Positions 1 to 7,982 are shown, counted from the first letter of the stretch. The stretch is DNA of 12,779 nucleotides from Nitrospina sp. (GCA_003545625.1 DODH01000214.1:1-12779); one strand, 5' to 3'. Notes: a model not told the origin generated them from the letters alone. A program made the numbers and translations.

Positions 1-43
1 TTCATGCCCTGAAAGGGTAAGAGCCAATGAATAATATAACGAG

Positions 44-68
44 TCCACAAGTGACTATATATTGTGGA
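44..68 (-). terminator. Weak possible terminator hairpin after the AsmA gene
   Basis: A 7-bp perfect inverted repeat (TCCACAA at 44-50 pairing with TTGTGGA at 62-68, 11-nt loop) lies 46 nt past the stop codon of the minus-strand AsmA gene. On the minus strand it is followed by moderately T-rich sequence but no clean T run, so it is a weak or factor-dependent terminator at best. Nothing else is recognisable in 1-113. Confidence 0.3.
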
Positions 69-113
69 AGTGAAGGTTATCAGTCTTTCTTTATATTTTC
101 CGCCTGTCAGGTT

Positions 114-3100
114 TTACCGCAGTTTGAAGAGTTCTTTCAGGATACTGCCCGGTTTTTCGAGCAGTGTTTTGTGCGGTTGTAGGGTAAATTTTGGTTTGCT
201 GAGTTTGCCGTGTACTTTGAAATAAGTTTCGATGGCACTGCCTTTTTTCCCTCCTGCTAAAATCTGACCCAACAACGGAATCGCTTTGATGGTTTTATCC
301 AGCATCTGTAGCGGCATGGCCTTGACCTGGGCGTTGATGGTGTCTTGAACAAGATTGGCCTCTCCCTCGACGGTCAGCATGATCTCGGGACCTTTCATTT
401 CCAGGTTGCTGGTATGCACCACGCCTTTCACGATTTTAAAATCCCCTGCCAAAAGGTCGTAACTCAACCCAGTTTTACCGGTATTTAACACTGAGGTGGG
501 ATTGAGCAGAATGAGCAGGTTTTTAAGCACACCGAGTTCGGGCAGGGTTCCATCAACGAGTTTAATTTTTATATTGCCGGAAAGGTCCCGGGAATAATCG
601 GCGAGGCCGGGTGAGTCGTTGTTTTGCGGTAGTTTTCCCGTTACCGCACCGGAGAATTGCAGGGGGCCCATAAGATCGGGCGGAATAAATTCTTCCACTT
701 TTAATTTATCCCCCTTAAACTTCAAACGATAGTTTTTGGACTCGGGCTTAAAATCGCCGACAAGCTTTATCAATCCGTTCATCGGCCAGACCTGGCCTCC
801 GGTGAGATCAATTTTTTCCGGGGTGATTTGCAACAGTCCTACAAATTTTTTAAATCCGCGATCTCCCAGTTTAATTCTTTCCAGTTCGACCTGAACCTGG
901 GTCAAGGTGGAAGAACTTTCCTTGAAGTCCAGTTTTACTTTTCCTATTTGTTGGTCTCCTAAAACAAGCTTACTGGCATTAAGGATTCCGTTAAGTTTCA
1001 GCGCCGGAGAAATTTTACCGTTGGTGGGAAGAGGCCCTTTAATTTTCAGGTTTCCCGTAACGGTTCCGGCAGAAGGCGTGCCTTTATGGATCAGGGGAAG
1101 CCAATCCAGATTGACCTGATCCAGCACCAGGTCCGAGTCTGCGGTGATGAGGGTTTCTTCTTTAATTTTTTGAAATAGGAGAGCACCTTTTGTTTTTACT
1201 TTTCCGCCAAACATGGTTCCGTTCAGGTTATGTTTCAGCCTGCCTCGGTCTAATGTGGCTTTCCCTTCAAGTTGCTGGATGTCTATTGGAAGGGTGTCTG
1301 TCGACAGGTTCAGGCCGGTTACTTTAAAGTTTGTATCTATTTTTAAATTGCCGGTCAAAAGATCTTCCGCATCCGGTAACGGGCCATTCAGTTTAATATG
1401 CCCGGAGATATTGCCCGCAGTTGCTGGCATAGGTAGGGGCAATTGACTCAAATCGAGATTGGCGAATTCGACGCGGTTGTTGAGCACAGGGGGGCGTGAC
1501 CCGGAAGCAGAAAGGATAATGGTTCCATCTGACTGAAAGGTTCCTTTGAACGTGCCACCTTTTATATTGTAGTTCACCTGATGGTTTGCAAACTCTCCGG
1601 TTCCTTTTAACTGGTTCAGGGCGAGCAGAGGAGAGTCCGGCGAACTTTTGTTTTGCAGTTTTAAATTTTTGGCAGCGAACTTTAAGGATGTTTTGAGTTG
1701 GCCGGGAAACTTCTCTCCCGCACCCGGAACAGGGCCGATGAGCGTTAAAGTTCCTGTCAGTTTTCCCTCGCTTGCCTGCCATCCCGTGGATGGTAAAGGC
1801 AGTTGTGATACATCCAACCCTTGCCAGTTTATGCGCGAGTTCAGCACGGGTCTTCCCTGACCCATCTGCAATTTTCCTTTGATGTCAAAATCGCTGCCCC
1901 AAACGGTTGTATGGATTTCATGTTGCAGCAGGCCTTGATTAAAATCCCCATGTCCTGTTAAACGGATCACTTCTATGGGATGGGCTCCGTCTGTAGGTTT
2001 TAAAAGTAAATCCTCTACCTGAAAATCAACTTCCAGTTTGCCGGGAAACGGTTCTTTCTCTTTTGGCAGAGGCCCGGTGAGAGTAAGACTGCCGGAAACT
2101 TTCCCCTGAGTGGGAGCCCACGGCAATCCTTTTGCCAGTTTTTCCAACATCAGATTTTTCCATTCGACATGGGAGGTGGCATCTTTATCGAGATTGAACA
2201 GTGGCAGTTTGCCATGGAGTTTAAAATCACTTGAGAGTGCCGTGCCGGAAAAATTATGGGTGAGAATACCTTTTTCCAGGATCCCTTCTCCTTCTAAAGC
2301 TTCAATGGGATAACTTTTTTCGTCCATTTTCAAGATCGCGTTTCTGGTTTTTAATTTAACGTGAGCGATCATTTGTTTCTGCAAAGTTTCGATCTGGCTG
2401 AGAGAGCTGACAGGTATTTCCGCTTTTATTAAAAACTCTTGCACATCAACAGCTGTCAGCGCAGTCAAAGTTTCTTTGTGTTCTAAAAAGTCGAGGACGG
2501 ATTGCATTTCTTCCCAGGAAAAACCGTTGGATTTCAGGTTCAGTGAGATTTTGGCATTGTCTTCGGTCAGGTTGGATGCTATTCCGTCTCCCGCAAAAAT
2601 TATTGCGCCGGTCTGCACTTTGACGGCACTGGCCGAAATATCCAGATGTTCTCCCGGAGATCGATTCAGAACAAAAATTCCATCGACACTTAGGGAAACT
2701 TGTTTTGCGGTACCAGCTCGAATCAGCGTGATCTTTCCATTGGAAACGATGAGTTTTTTTATGGACAGGCGTGTGCTTTTTACCTTGCTGGCGGCGGATT
2801 GGATTTTTTCAGGGTCGATGAGTTTCGTTTCTGGCTGGGATTTTTGCTTTTCCTCTACTTTCGGCAGAGGGGCTGGAATTTCCAGTGTTGCTTCGGGATG
2901 TTCCAGAGTGACCGATTTTATTTTGAACTCCCCTTTTAGAAGAGGGCTCCATTCTGCCAGCAAATGCAGTCGCTCTACGGAAAAATGGTTGCCTTCGGGC
3001 GACCTCACTTTTACGCCCTTTAATTGGAGTCCCAGGCCATGGGAGAAGCTGAATCCAATAGATTCCATTGCCACTTTGAGGCCCGTTTCCTGGGAAATCC

Positions 3101-3266
3101 GTTGCACAAAATTTTCTTTCACGGTTTCCAGGTCAATCTGTGAAAGAATGATCACAAGAGCCAGAATCAGGGCGCAAGGCACTCCAATCCACAGTTTTAG
3201 AGAGAACCGTTTCCGGGCCGGGGGACTATTTTCTTTAGAGGGCGTAGGAGTCACGATAAGGCTCAA
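114..3266 (-). CDS. AsmA-superfamily inner-membrane/periplasmic protein with tandem repeats
   Basis: This is a 1050-residue protein with the classic AsmA layout. A short basic cytoplasmic tail precedes one membrane anchor (about residues 25-44). Then comes the AsmA N-terminal pattern (conserved GLKV and LKGVKV stretches, about 50-130), a very long beta-rich periplasmic body, and an AsmA-like C-terminal domain (about 890-1030) containing GDFKIVKG and LTVEGEANL. The body holds about four tandem ~115-residue repeats, each marked by a GPLP or GPVP box (398, 511, 628, 744). Two units end in SQLPLP. Family knowledge: AsmA-like proteins (AsmA, YhdP, TamB relatives) are implicated in outer-membrane biogenesis and inter-membrane phospholipid movement. 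The start is uncertain: the TTG used here has no convincing Shine-Dalgarno, and a GTG at codon 5 is an alternative. The gene is transcribed away from the MacA-like operon. The specific substrate is unknown. Confidence 0.88.
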   Translation of the reverse strand: MSLIVTPTPSKENSPPARKRFSLKLWIGVPCALILALVIILSQIDLETVKENFVQRISQETGLKVAMESIGFSFSHGLGLQLKGVKVRSPEGNHFSVERLHLLAEWSPLLKGEFKIKSVTLEHPEATLEIPAPLPKVEEKQKSQPETKLIDPEKIQSAASKVKSTRLSIKKLIVSNGKITLIRAGTAKQVSLSVDGIFVLNRSPGEHLDISASAVKVQTGAIIFAGDGIASNLTEDNAKISLNLKSNGFSWEEMQSVLDFLEHKETLTALTAVDVQEFLIKAEIPVSSLSQIETLQKQMIAHVKLKTRNAILKMDEKSYPIEALEGEGILEKGILTHNFSGTALSSDFKLHGKLPLFNLDKDATSHVEWKNLMLEKLAKGLPWAPTQGKVSGSLTLTGPLPKEKEPFPGKLEVDFQVEDLLLKPTDGAHPIEVIRLTGHGDFNQGLLQHEIHTTVWGSDFDIKGKLQMGQGRPVLNSRINWQGLDVSQLPLPSTGWQASEGKLTGTLTLIGPVPGAGEKFPGQLKTSLKFAAKNLKLQNKSSPDSPLLALNQLKGTGEFANHQVNYNIKGGTFKGTFQSDGTIILSASGSRPPVLNNRVEFANLDLSQLPLPMPATAGNISGHIKLNGPLPDAEDLLTGNLKIDTNFKVTGLNLSTDTLPIDIQQLEGKATLDRGRLKHNLNGTMFGGKVKTKGALLFQKIKEETLITADSDLVLDQVNLDWLPLIHKGTPSAGTVTGNLKIKGPLPTNGKISPALKLNGILNASKLVLGDQQIGKVKLDFKESSSTLTQVQVELERIKLGDRGFKKFVGLLQITPEKIDLTGGQVWPMNGLIKLVGDFKPESKNYRLKFKGDKLKVEEFIPPDLMGPLQFSGAVTGKLPQNNDSPGLADYSRDLSGNIKIKLVDGTLPELGVLKNLLILLNPTSVLNTGKTGLSYDLLAGDFKIVKGVVHTSNLEMKGPEIMLTVEGEANLVQDTINAQVKAMPLQMLDKTIKAIPLLGQILAGGKKGSAIETYFKVHGKLSKPKFTLQPHKTLLEKPGSILKELFKLR
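1023..2114 (-). repeat. Four tandem ~115-residue protein repeats within the AsmA gene
   Basis: Residues about 385-748 consist of four diverged units spaced 113, 117 and 116 residues apart. Each begins with a GxLxGxLxLxGPLP-like strand pair, followed by an FPGxL-like segment and a G-rich GxFxGxxxxxG region. The first two end in RPVLNxR...LDxSQLPLP. A partial unit precedes them (about 322-383). The similarity is at protein level; at DNA level the units are strongly diverged, so this is old duplication rather than recent slippage. Confidence 0.75.
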
Positions 3267-3326
3267 GTTATCTGGTGATATGCCGATCCCAGAATAGAGG
3301 TTAATTCCTTTATTTTAGCATACTTA

Positions 3327-3435
3327 CCCCACTCGGCGTGGGGCCAGCTTGCAATCACTTTACTTGGCGAGCAAAGGGTTGCTCGGCTCAATTAAGCTCT
3401 TGCTACATTCCCTCCCACGGGAGTGGGCCTAGTGG
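3327..3435. repeat. Hairpin cluster, REP/MITE-like, between divergent genes
   Basis: Three successive hairpins fill the divergent intergenic region: CCCCAC/GTGGGG (3327-3343), CGAGCAA/TTGCTCG around an AGGG loop (3368-3385), and CCCAC/GTGGG around GGGA (3414-3427). The first and third are related to each other in inverted orientation (CCCACG..GAGTGGG in both). The block therefore resembles a small element with hairpin-forming inverted ends. The promoters of both flanking genes must lie in or beside it. I could not place a convincing -35/-10 pair for either. Confidence 0.5.
3329..3366 (+). repeat. Interspersed hairpin repeat, copy 1
   Basis: The 19-nt core CCACTCGGCGTGGGGCCAG (3329-3347) matches, at 18 of 19 positions, the reverse complement of 8076-8094. 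Similarity continues past the core (TGCAAT, ACT and TTACT blocks), giving about 38 nt. The core folds as CCCCAC-TCGGC-GTGGGG, a 6-bp hairpin with a 5-nt loop. It is not coding and has no poly-T tail, so it is not a simple terminator. Confidence 0.65.
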
Positions 3436-3460
3436 TGAAAAGTAATTCAAAGGTTCTAGC

Positions 3461-4753
3461 GTGAAGATTTCGGAAAAATTGCGGAGTTTTTTGTTGTGGG
3501 TGATTCTTACGGCCGGTTTGGTTTGGGCCTGGCAAGAGGGGAAGATGGACCCGGTCATTAAAACAGGCCGGGAAATAGTTTTCGGAAAGCCGCCACAAAA
3601 GCCTACAGTAAAGGACTTCAAGTTTCAGCCGGTGACCCGGCAGGACATTCATCAAAAGGTTTTAGCTACGGGAACCGTGACACTCAAGACGGGCGCGGAA
3701 GTTAAAATCGGCGCCCGCATATCGGGGCAGGTCAAAAACCTTCTGGTCAAAATCGGCGACTTCATTCGCGCCGGAGAAATCATTGCCATCATTGAGCATG
3801 AAGACCTGCTCTCCCGGGTGGCACGTTTCAAGGCTGATCTGGACGCGGAAAAAGCCCGGCAGCTAAAAATACTCGCCGAGGGTCCGCTGGAAATTAACAA
3901 GGCCGTGGCGGAGCGCGAGGAATTGCTGGTTCAGATCAAGCTGGCGCAGAAAATGCTGGAGCGCAATCAGGAACTGAACCAGAAAGGTTTTGTCTCCACC
4001 ACCATTTTGGATGAGGCGGAAGAAAAACTGGAAGTGTTGAAGGCCCGGATCAATCTGGCGAATGAGGAATTGAAACTCAAGCAAAGCCAGTTGCAAAATG
4101 ACAGCCGACTGGCGCAGGCCATGGTCGACAGGGCCCAGGCAAATCTTGATGAAGAAAAGATTCAACTCTCTTATGCCACCATCACCGTTCCCATCGATGG
4201 TATTGTTGCGTTTGTCTCGACTCAGGAAGGGGAAACGGTGGTGGCCAGCCTCAATGCCCCGACATTTGTCACGCTGATTGACCTTCGCAAACTGGAGGTC
4301 ACGGTTTTTGTCGATGAAACGGATATCGGGCGAATCGAGGTCGGGCAAAATGCCAAGTTTACCGTGGACACCTATGCCAACAAGTTCTTCAATGGTAAGG
4401 TCCGGGAAATTCATCCGAAGGCGGTGATCAAGGATAACGTGGTGAACTATGAAGTGATCCTGGATATTAAAAAGAAGAAGGTCGCAAAACTGAGACCCGA
4501 GATGACCACCAATGTCGTGATCACTACCGGAACCCGAAAAAATGTTCTGACTCTGCCGAAAGGAGCGGTCAAACGGGAAGGTAAAAAAACTTTCGTTGTC
4601 ATGCAAGTTAACGGCGAATTGGAAGACAAACCTGTTGAGTTGGGCTGGCGCGATAGCGGCCAAATCGAAGTGGTCTCGGGTCTCAATGAAGGAGCCCTGA
4701 TTGGCATTCCCAACAAACTCTTAAAGAAAAGACGCAAAGGTAGAAGGCCGTGA
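3461..4753 (+). CDS. MacA-like periplasmic adaptor (membrane fusion protein) of an ABC exporter
   Basis: The 430-residue protein has an N-terminal membrane anchor (about 8-24). Then come the first half of a biotinyl-lipoyl-like domain (about 80-112, ISGQVKNLLVKIGD), a long alpha-helical hairpin (about 115-238), and the second lipoyl half (about 239-275, ATITVPIDGIV). A beta-barrel follows (about 277-355, with VDETDIGRIEVGQ and LRPEMTT), and then a membrane-proximal domain ending in a very basic tail (KKRRKGRR). This order is that of MacA/HlyD-type adaptors, which bridge an inner-membrane transporter to an outer-membrane channel. The GTG start is supported by AAAGG seven nucleotides upstream. 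The gene overlaps the following ATPase gene by four bases (GTGA), so the two are translationally coupled. No outer-membrane TolC-like gene is in the window. The exported substrate cannot be deduced. Confidence 0.92.
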   Translation: MKISEKLRSFLLWVILTAGLVWAWQEGKMDPVIKTGREIVFGKPPQKPTVKDFKFQPVTRQDIHQKVLATGTVTLKTGAEVKIGARISGQVKNLLVKIGDFIRAGEIIAIIEHEDLLSRVARFKADLDAEKARQLKILAEGPLEINKAVAEREELLVQIKLAQKMLERNQELNQKGFVSTTILDEAEEKLEVLKARINLANEELKLKQSQLQNDSRLAQAMVDRAQANLDEEKIQLSYATITVPIDGIVAFVSTQEGETVVASLNAPTFVTLIDLRKLEVTVFVDETDIGRIEVGQNAKFTVDTYANKFFNGKVREIHPKAVIKDNVVNYEVILDIKKKKVAKLRPEMTTNVVITTGTRKNVLTLPKGAVKREGKKTFVVMQVNGELEDKPVELGWRDSGQIEVVSGLNEGALIGIPNKLLKKRRKGRRP

Positions 4754-5445
4754 ATCTTATTGAAATGAACTCCATCTGCAAGAGCTACCGGAATATTGGT
4801 TTTGAAACCCGCGTCCTTGAGGATGTGACGCTTCATATCAAGGAGGGGGATTACGTCAGCATCATGGGTCCTTCCGGTGCGGGGAAAAGCACACTCATGG
4901 CAATTATGGGATGCTTGTCCCAGCCCACCAGCGGGGAATACATCCTGGATGGGGAGGAGGTCGGTCAATTGAACGACCGAAAACTTTCCCGCGTCCGTAA
5001 CGAGAAAATCGGTTTTGTGTTTCAAGCCTTTCATCTTCTGCCGGGAGTCACGGCGCTGGAAAACGTTATCCTGCCATTGGTTTATGCAAAACGGCCTCCG
5101 GGCAACATCAAGGAAAAAGCCCGGGAGCTACTTGCCAAGGTGGGGATGGAACACCGGCTGCATCACACACCGGGGCAACTTTCTGGCGGTGAGCAACAGC
5201 GGGTCACCATCGCGCGATCCCTCATCAATAATCCTCGAATTATTCTCGCAGACGAACCCACAGGAAACCTCGATTCAAAAAACGGCAGAGAAACCATGAA
5301 GACCTTTGACAACCTTGTTAAGGAGGGCAAGACCATTGTGCTCATTACCCATGATTTGGAGGTGGCAAAACATGCCGGGCGTATCGTCTCCATCCGTGAC
5401 GGGCAGATTGCTTCAGACCATGAGGAAAAAACTTTCTCTCTGTAA
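4750..5445 (+). CDS. ABC transporter ATPase, MacB/LolD type
   Basis: This is a 231-residue stand-alone nucleotide-binding domain with every expected motif. It has Walker A GPSGAGKST (40-48), the Q-loop glutamine (Q92 in VFQAFHLLP), the signature LSGGEQQR (144-151) and Walker B IILADE with catalytic E169. The D-loop is NLDS (173-176) and the switch histidine is H201 (ITHD). The pattern, including HLLP and DEPTGNLDS, is that of the MacB/LolD/FtsE mechanotransmission subfamily. In canonical MacB the ATPase is fused to the permease; here it is a separate polypeptide. It starts with a GTG overlapping the adaptor stop and is followed 17 nt later by the first permease. It powers the exporter from the cytoplasmic side. 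Confidence 0.95.
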   Translation: MNLIEMNSICKSYRNIGFETRVLEDVTLHIKEGDYVSIMGPSGAGKSTLMAIMGCLSQPTSGEYILDGEEVGQLNDRKLSRVRNEKIGFVFQAFHLLPGVTALENVILPLVYAKRPPGNIKEKARELLAKVGMEHRLHHTPGQLSGGEQQRVTIARSLINNPRIILADEPTGNLDSKNGRETMKTFDNLVKEGKTIVLITHDLEVAKHAGRIVSIRDGQIASDHEEKTFSL

Positions 5446-5462
5446 GTCCACCGAGACTGCGT

Positions 5463-6674
5463 ATGCGAATTTTTAAAAATTTTGGACAGGCCCTGAGAGG
5501 ATTACGATTGAACCGGGGCAACACATTTCTTATGACCCTGGGCGTGATGATCGGCATCGCCTCTTTGACGGTGATCGTGGCTATTGGCGATGGCATCAAG
5601 GTCAAGGTTCTCGACCGCATTGCCAATATGGGGTTTGGTCCGGAATCTTTCTCGGTGATCGCCGGTGCGGGAAGAATGTTTTTTGCCCGTTCGAAGAATA
5701 CCGTCAGCATGACTCTTGAGGATGCCGAAGACCTGCTTGCACTTCCCACCGTCCGCTTGGTGGTGCCCCGCCAGAGAAAACGCCTGCAGATCATCAATAA
5801 AAAGGAGTTCACCAGCACCCGGGTTTATGGGGTGACCCCGGATTGGCAGTTGGCTCGCGGCTGGAAAATGGTGGATGGCGATTTTTTGTCCGACAGCGAT
5901 CTGGATCGTAAAAGACGGGCAGTCGTGCTGGGTGCAACCCCGGCGCGGAAACTGTTCAAAGGCGAAGACCCCATTGGTAAAATGGTGCGTCTGCAAAATC
6001 AGTTCTATGAAGTGATCGGCCTGCTGGAAGAAAAGGGATTGACCGAAAGCGGATACGATCCGGACGACCGTGCCCTGATTCCGCTGACCACCTCCATGTC
6101 GCGCCTGACGCATGAGACTCACCTTCACAGTATCAAGGTCGTTACCCTGAACCCTTCGCAAGTGCCGGAAACCATGGAAACCGTACGCCAGGTTTTGCGC
6201 CGCAACCATAATCTTTCGGTTCTCGCCGCAGATGATTTCCGTTTCATCACTCCCGAAGGCATCATGCAATGGGTGACCGAATCGGAGCAGGCCCTGAACC
6301 GCATGTTGATCCTGATCTCAACGGTTTCACTTCTGGTTGGCGGAATCGTTATCATGAATATTCTTTTGGTATCAATCCGGGAAAGGGTTCGCGAAATTGG
6401 CATACGCCGTTGTTTTGGTGCGCGCCGATCCGATATCACTTTTCAGTTTTTGTTCGAGTCTGTTCTGGTTTCCCTGTTGGGCGGGATCATGGGAGTTGGA
6501 TTGGGACTGGCTATTTCATTTGGTTTAAAACGGTTTGATGTTCTTCCAACTCATATAACGGTGGAGCCTTTTATCCTGTCGTTTGTGTTTTGTACGCTAA
6601 TCGGTTTGATATTCGGGATTCACCCTGCCCGCAAGGCGGCCTTTTTGAGTCCTGAAGAATCCATACGATCCTAA
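5463..6674 (+). CDS. ABC transporter permease 1, MacB/FtsX family
   Basis: The 403-residue protein has the MacB permease topology. One N-terminal helix (about 22-42) is followed by a ~230-residue periplasmic domain of the MacB_PCD type (about 45-275, with the conserved VLGATPARKLF and DPIGKMV motifs). Three C-terminal helices follow (about 281-304, 330-354, 370-388), forming the FtsX domain with RERVREIGIRRCFGAR. The family does not pump through a membrane channel. It converts ATP-driven movements into periplasmic work, such as pushing substrate through a MacA-TolC conduit. It is clearly paralogous to the next gene, but the periplasmic domains have diverged. The ATG start has only a weak upstream purine stretch, so coupling to the upstream gene is likely. 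Confidence 0.92.
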   Translation: MRIFKNFGQALRGLRLNRGNTFLMTLGVMIGIASLTVIVAIGDGIKVKVLDRIANMGFGPESFSVIAGAGRMFFARSKNTVSMTLEDAEDLLALPTVRLVVPRQRKRLQIINKKEFTSTRVYGVTPDWQLARGWKMVDGDFLSDSDLDRKRRAVVLGATPARKLFKGEDPIGKMVRLQNQFYEVIGLLEEKGLTESGYDPDDRALIPLTTSMSRLTHETHLHSIKVVTLNPSQVPETMETVRQVLRRNHNLSVLAADDFRFITPEGIMQWVTESEQALNRMLILISTVSLLVGGIVIMNILLVSIRERVREIGIRRCFGARRSDITFQFLFESVLVSLLGGIMGVGLGLAISFGLKRFDVLPTHITVEPFILSFVFCTLIGLIFGIHPARKAAFLSPEESIRS

Positions 6675-6686
6675 TTAAGGAAAATA

Positions 6687-7910
6687 ATGATGAAAGTTTT
6701 TTCCTCACTCGGCATAGCGGTTAAGGCGTTGCTTTCGCACAAGACCCGCACCTTTCTGGCGTCCCTGGGCGTTTTGATCGGTATCGGCTCGGTGATCGTC
6801 ATGGTGGCCATTGGCAAAGGTTCGCAGAAGGAGGTGATGGATGTCATCGCCGGGATGGGAGAAAACCTTATCACCATCAACGCCGGGGAAATGAAACGGC
6901 GTGGAGGGCGTCTTCGGCTTACAGGCAACGTGACTACCTTGACCGTTCGGGATGCGAACCGGATCATGGAAGAAATTGGCGAGGTGGAAGGGGCGGCACC
7001 TTTTGAAGAAAAAAGTATGGTGGCCAAGTTTGGCAATAATTCCGCAGAAACTCGCATTGCCGGTTCCACTCTCGATTTCCCGGTTATTCGTGACTATAGC
7101 CTGCAAAGTGGTGAGTATTTTTCTGAGAGGGATGCAAAAACAGCTAACCGTGTTGCCATTATAGGAATGACGGCGGTCAAAAATCTTTTTGGCGAAGAAG
7201 ACCCGCTGGGTCAGGTTATCAAGGTGCACTTCATGCCATTTAAAATTATCGGCGTGTTCGAACCGAAAGGCGTGGACACCAATGGGCTGGATCAGGATGA
7301 CCTGATTCTGATCCCCATTTCAACCTATATGCGCCGGATCGTCAACCAGACTCATATCACTCGAATTTTTGTCCGCGTTTCATCGCGGGAAAACATCGTC
7401 AAAGCTTCAGAAAAAATCCACGAACTTCTCAGAGAAAGTCATAAACTCACCGATGATCGAAACGACGACTTCACCCTCATCAGCCAATTGGATCTGGAAG
7501 AACTGAAAAAAGAAACCACAGAAATGTTTACCAAACTGATTGTGGGAGTTGCCGCTATATCTTTACTGGTAGGCGGCATCGGTATTCTGGCGGTGATGTT
7601 GATATCGGTCAAGGAACGCACACGCGAAATAGGAATAAGAAGAGCCGTGGGTGCGACCCGCAGGGATATCATTCACCAGTTTCTTTATGAGTCTTTGATT
7701 ATCGGGTTTCTGGGCGGTGGACTGGGAATTGTTCTGGGTGTGGGGTTGACGCTGGGTCTGACTCACTGGGGTCACTGGACTTTGATTCTTGATCCGAATT
7801 CCATTTGGATAGCAAGTTGGGCCTGCGCCGGACTCGGTATTTTTTTCGGCGTGTTCCCCGCCATCAAAGCCTCCAAACTCGACCCCATGGAAGCCTTGAC
7901 TATTGAGTAG
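6687..7910 (+). CDS. ABC transporter permease 2, MacB/FtsX family
   Basis: This 407-residue paralogue of the preceding permease has helices at about 23-43, 286-308, 334-358 and 373-392. It has a MacB_PCD-type periplasmic domain containing VAIIGMTAVKNLFGEEDPLG and a typical FtsX cytoplasmic loop (VKERTREIGIRRAVGATRRDI). It begins 12 nt after permease 1. AAGGA lies five nucleotides before the first of two consecutive ATG codons, so the start could be either. It is the last gene of the operon, with a strong terminator following. Two different permeases beside one ATPase suggest a heterodimeric transmembrane unit served by an ATPase homodimer. Alternatively they could be two homodimeric systems sharing the ATPase; the former is my preferred inference. 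Confidence 0.92.
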   Translation: MMKVFSSLGIAVKALLSHKTRTFLASLGVLIGIGSVIVMVAIGKGSQKEVMDVIAGMGENLITINAGEMKRRGGRLRLTGNVTTLTVRDANRIMEEIGEVEGAAPFEEKSMVAKFGNNSAETRIAGSTLDFPVIRDYSLQSGEYFSERDAKTANRVAIIGMTAVKNLFGEEDPLGQVIKVHFMPFKIIGVFEPKGVDTNGLDQDDLILIPISTYMRRIVNQTHITRIFVRVSSRENIVKASEKIHELLRESHKLTDDRNDDFTLISQLDLEELKKETTEMFTKLIVGVAAISLLVGGIGILAVMLISVKERTREIGIRRAVGATRRDIIHQFLYESLIIGFLGGGLGIVLGVGLTLGLTHWGHWTLILDPNSIWIASWACAGLGIFFGVFPAIKASKLDPMEALTIE

Positions 7911-7935
7911 ACCCGCTTAATGCTGGCCTGGGCAC

Positions 7936-7982
7936 AAAAAAAGGGGTTCGCCCCCTTGACAGTGGACGAACCCCTTTTGTGT
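7936..7982. terminator. Strong, bidirectional-looking intrinsic terminator
   Basis: A perfect 12-bp stem (AAAAGGGGTTCG at 7939-7950 with CGAACCCCTTTT at 7967-7978) encloses a 16-nt loop. It has a run of seven A on the left and TTTT on the right. It sits 26 nt after the stop of permease 2 and before the convergent gene ending at 8101. It can therefore end transcription from both sides. Confidence 0.85.

Noticed and set aside
27..182. 51-codon plus-strand ORF with a GGGTAAGAG stretch before its ATG
   Set aside because: Its 3' half runs over the C-terminus of the AsmA gene. The product has no helix, signal or motif, so it is likely chance.
2476..3297. Long plus-strand open frame of 273 codons opposite the AsmA gene
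   Set aside because: It is antisense to a well-supported AsmA N-terminus. Its translation is Ser/Arg/Phe-rich with no domain pattern, so it is a shadow frame.
3381..3408. Possible promoter TTGCTC-17-GCTACA for the MacA-like operon
   Set aside because: The -10 box is poor and the -35 lies inside a hairpin arm; the evidence is too weak to list as a feature.
3327..3435. CRISPR or riboswitch in the hairpin-rich divergent region
   Set aside because: There are no regularly spaced direct repeats with unique spacers, and the hairpins do not match any riboswitch class I know.
3863..4663. Minus-strand open frame of 266 codons within the MacA-like gene
   Set aside because: Its composition (His/Phe/Leu-rich, no motifs) and complete overlap with a clear adaptor gene mark it as a shadow.
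5502..6269. Minus-strand open frame of 255 codons within permease 1
   Set aside because: It lies antisense to a clear FtsX-family gene and has no recognisable domain or ribosome-binding site.
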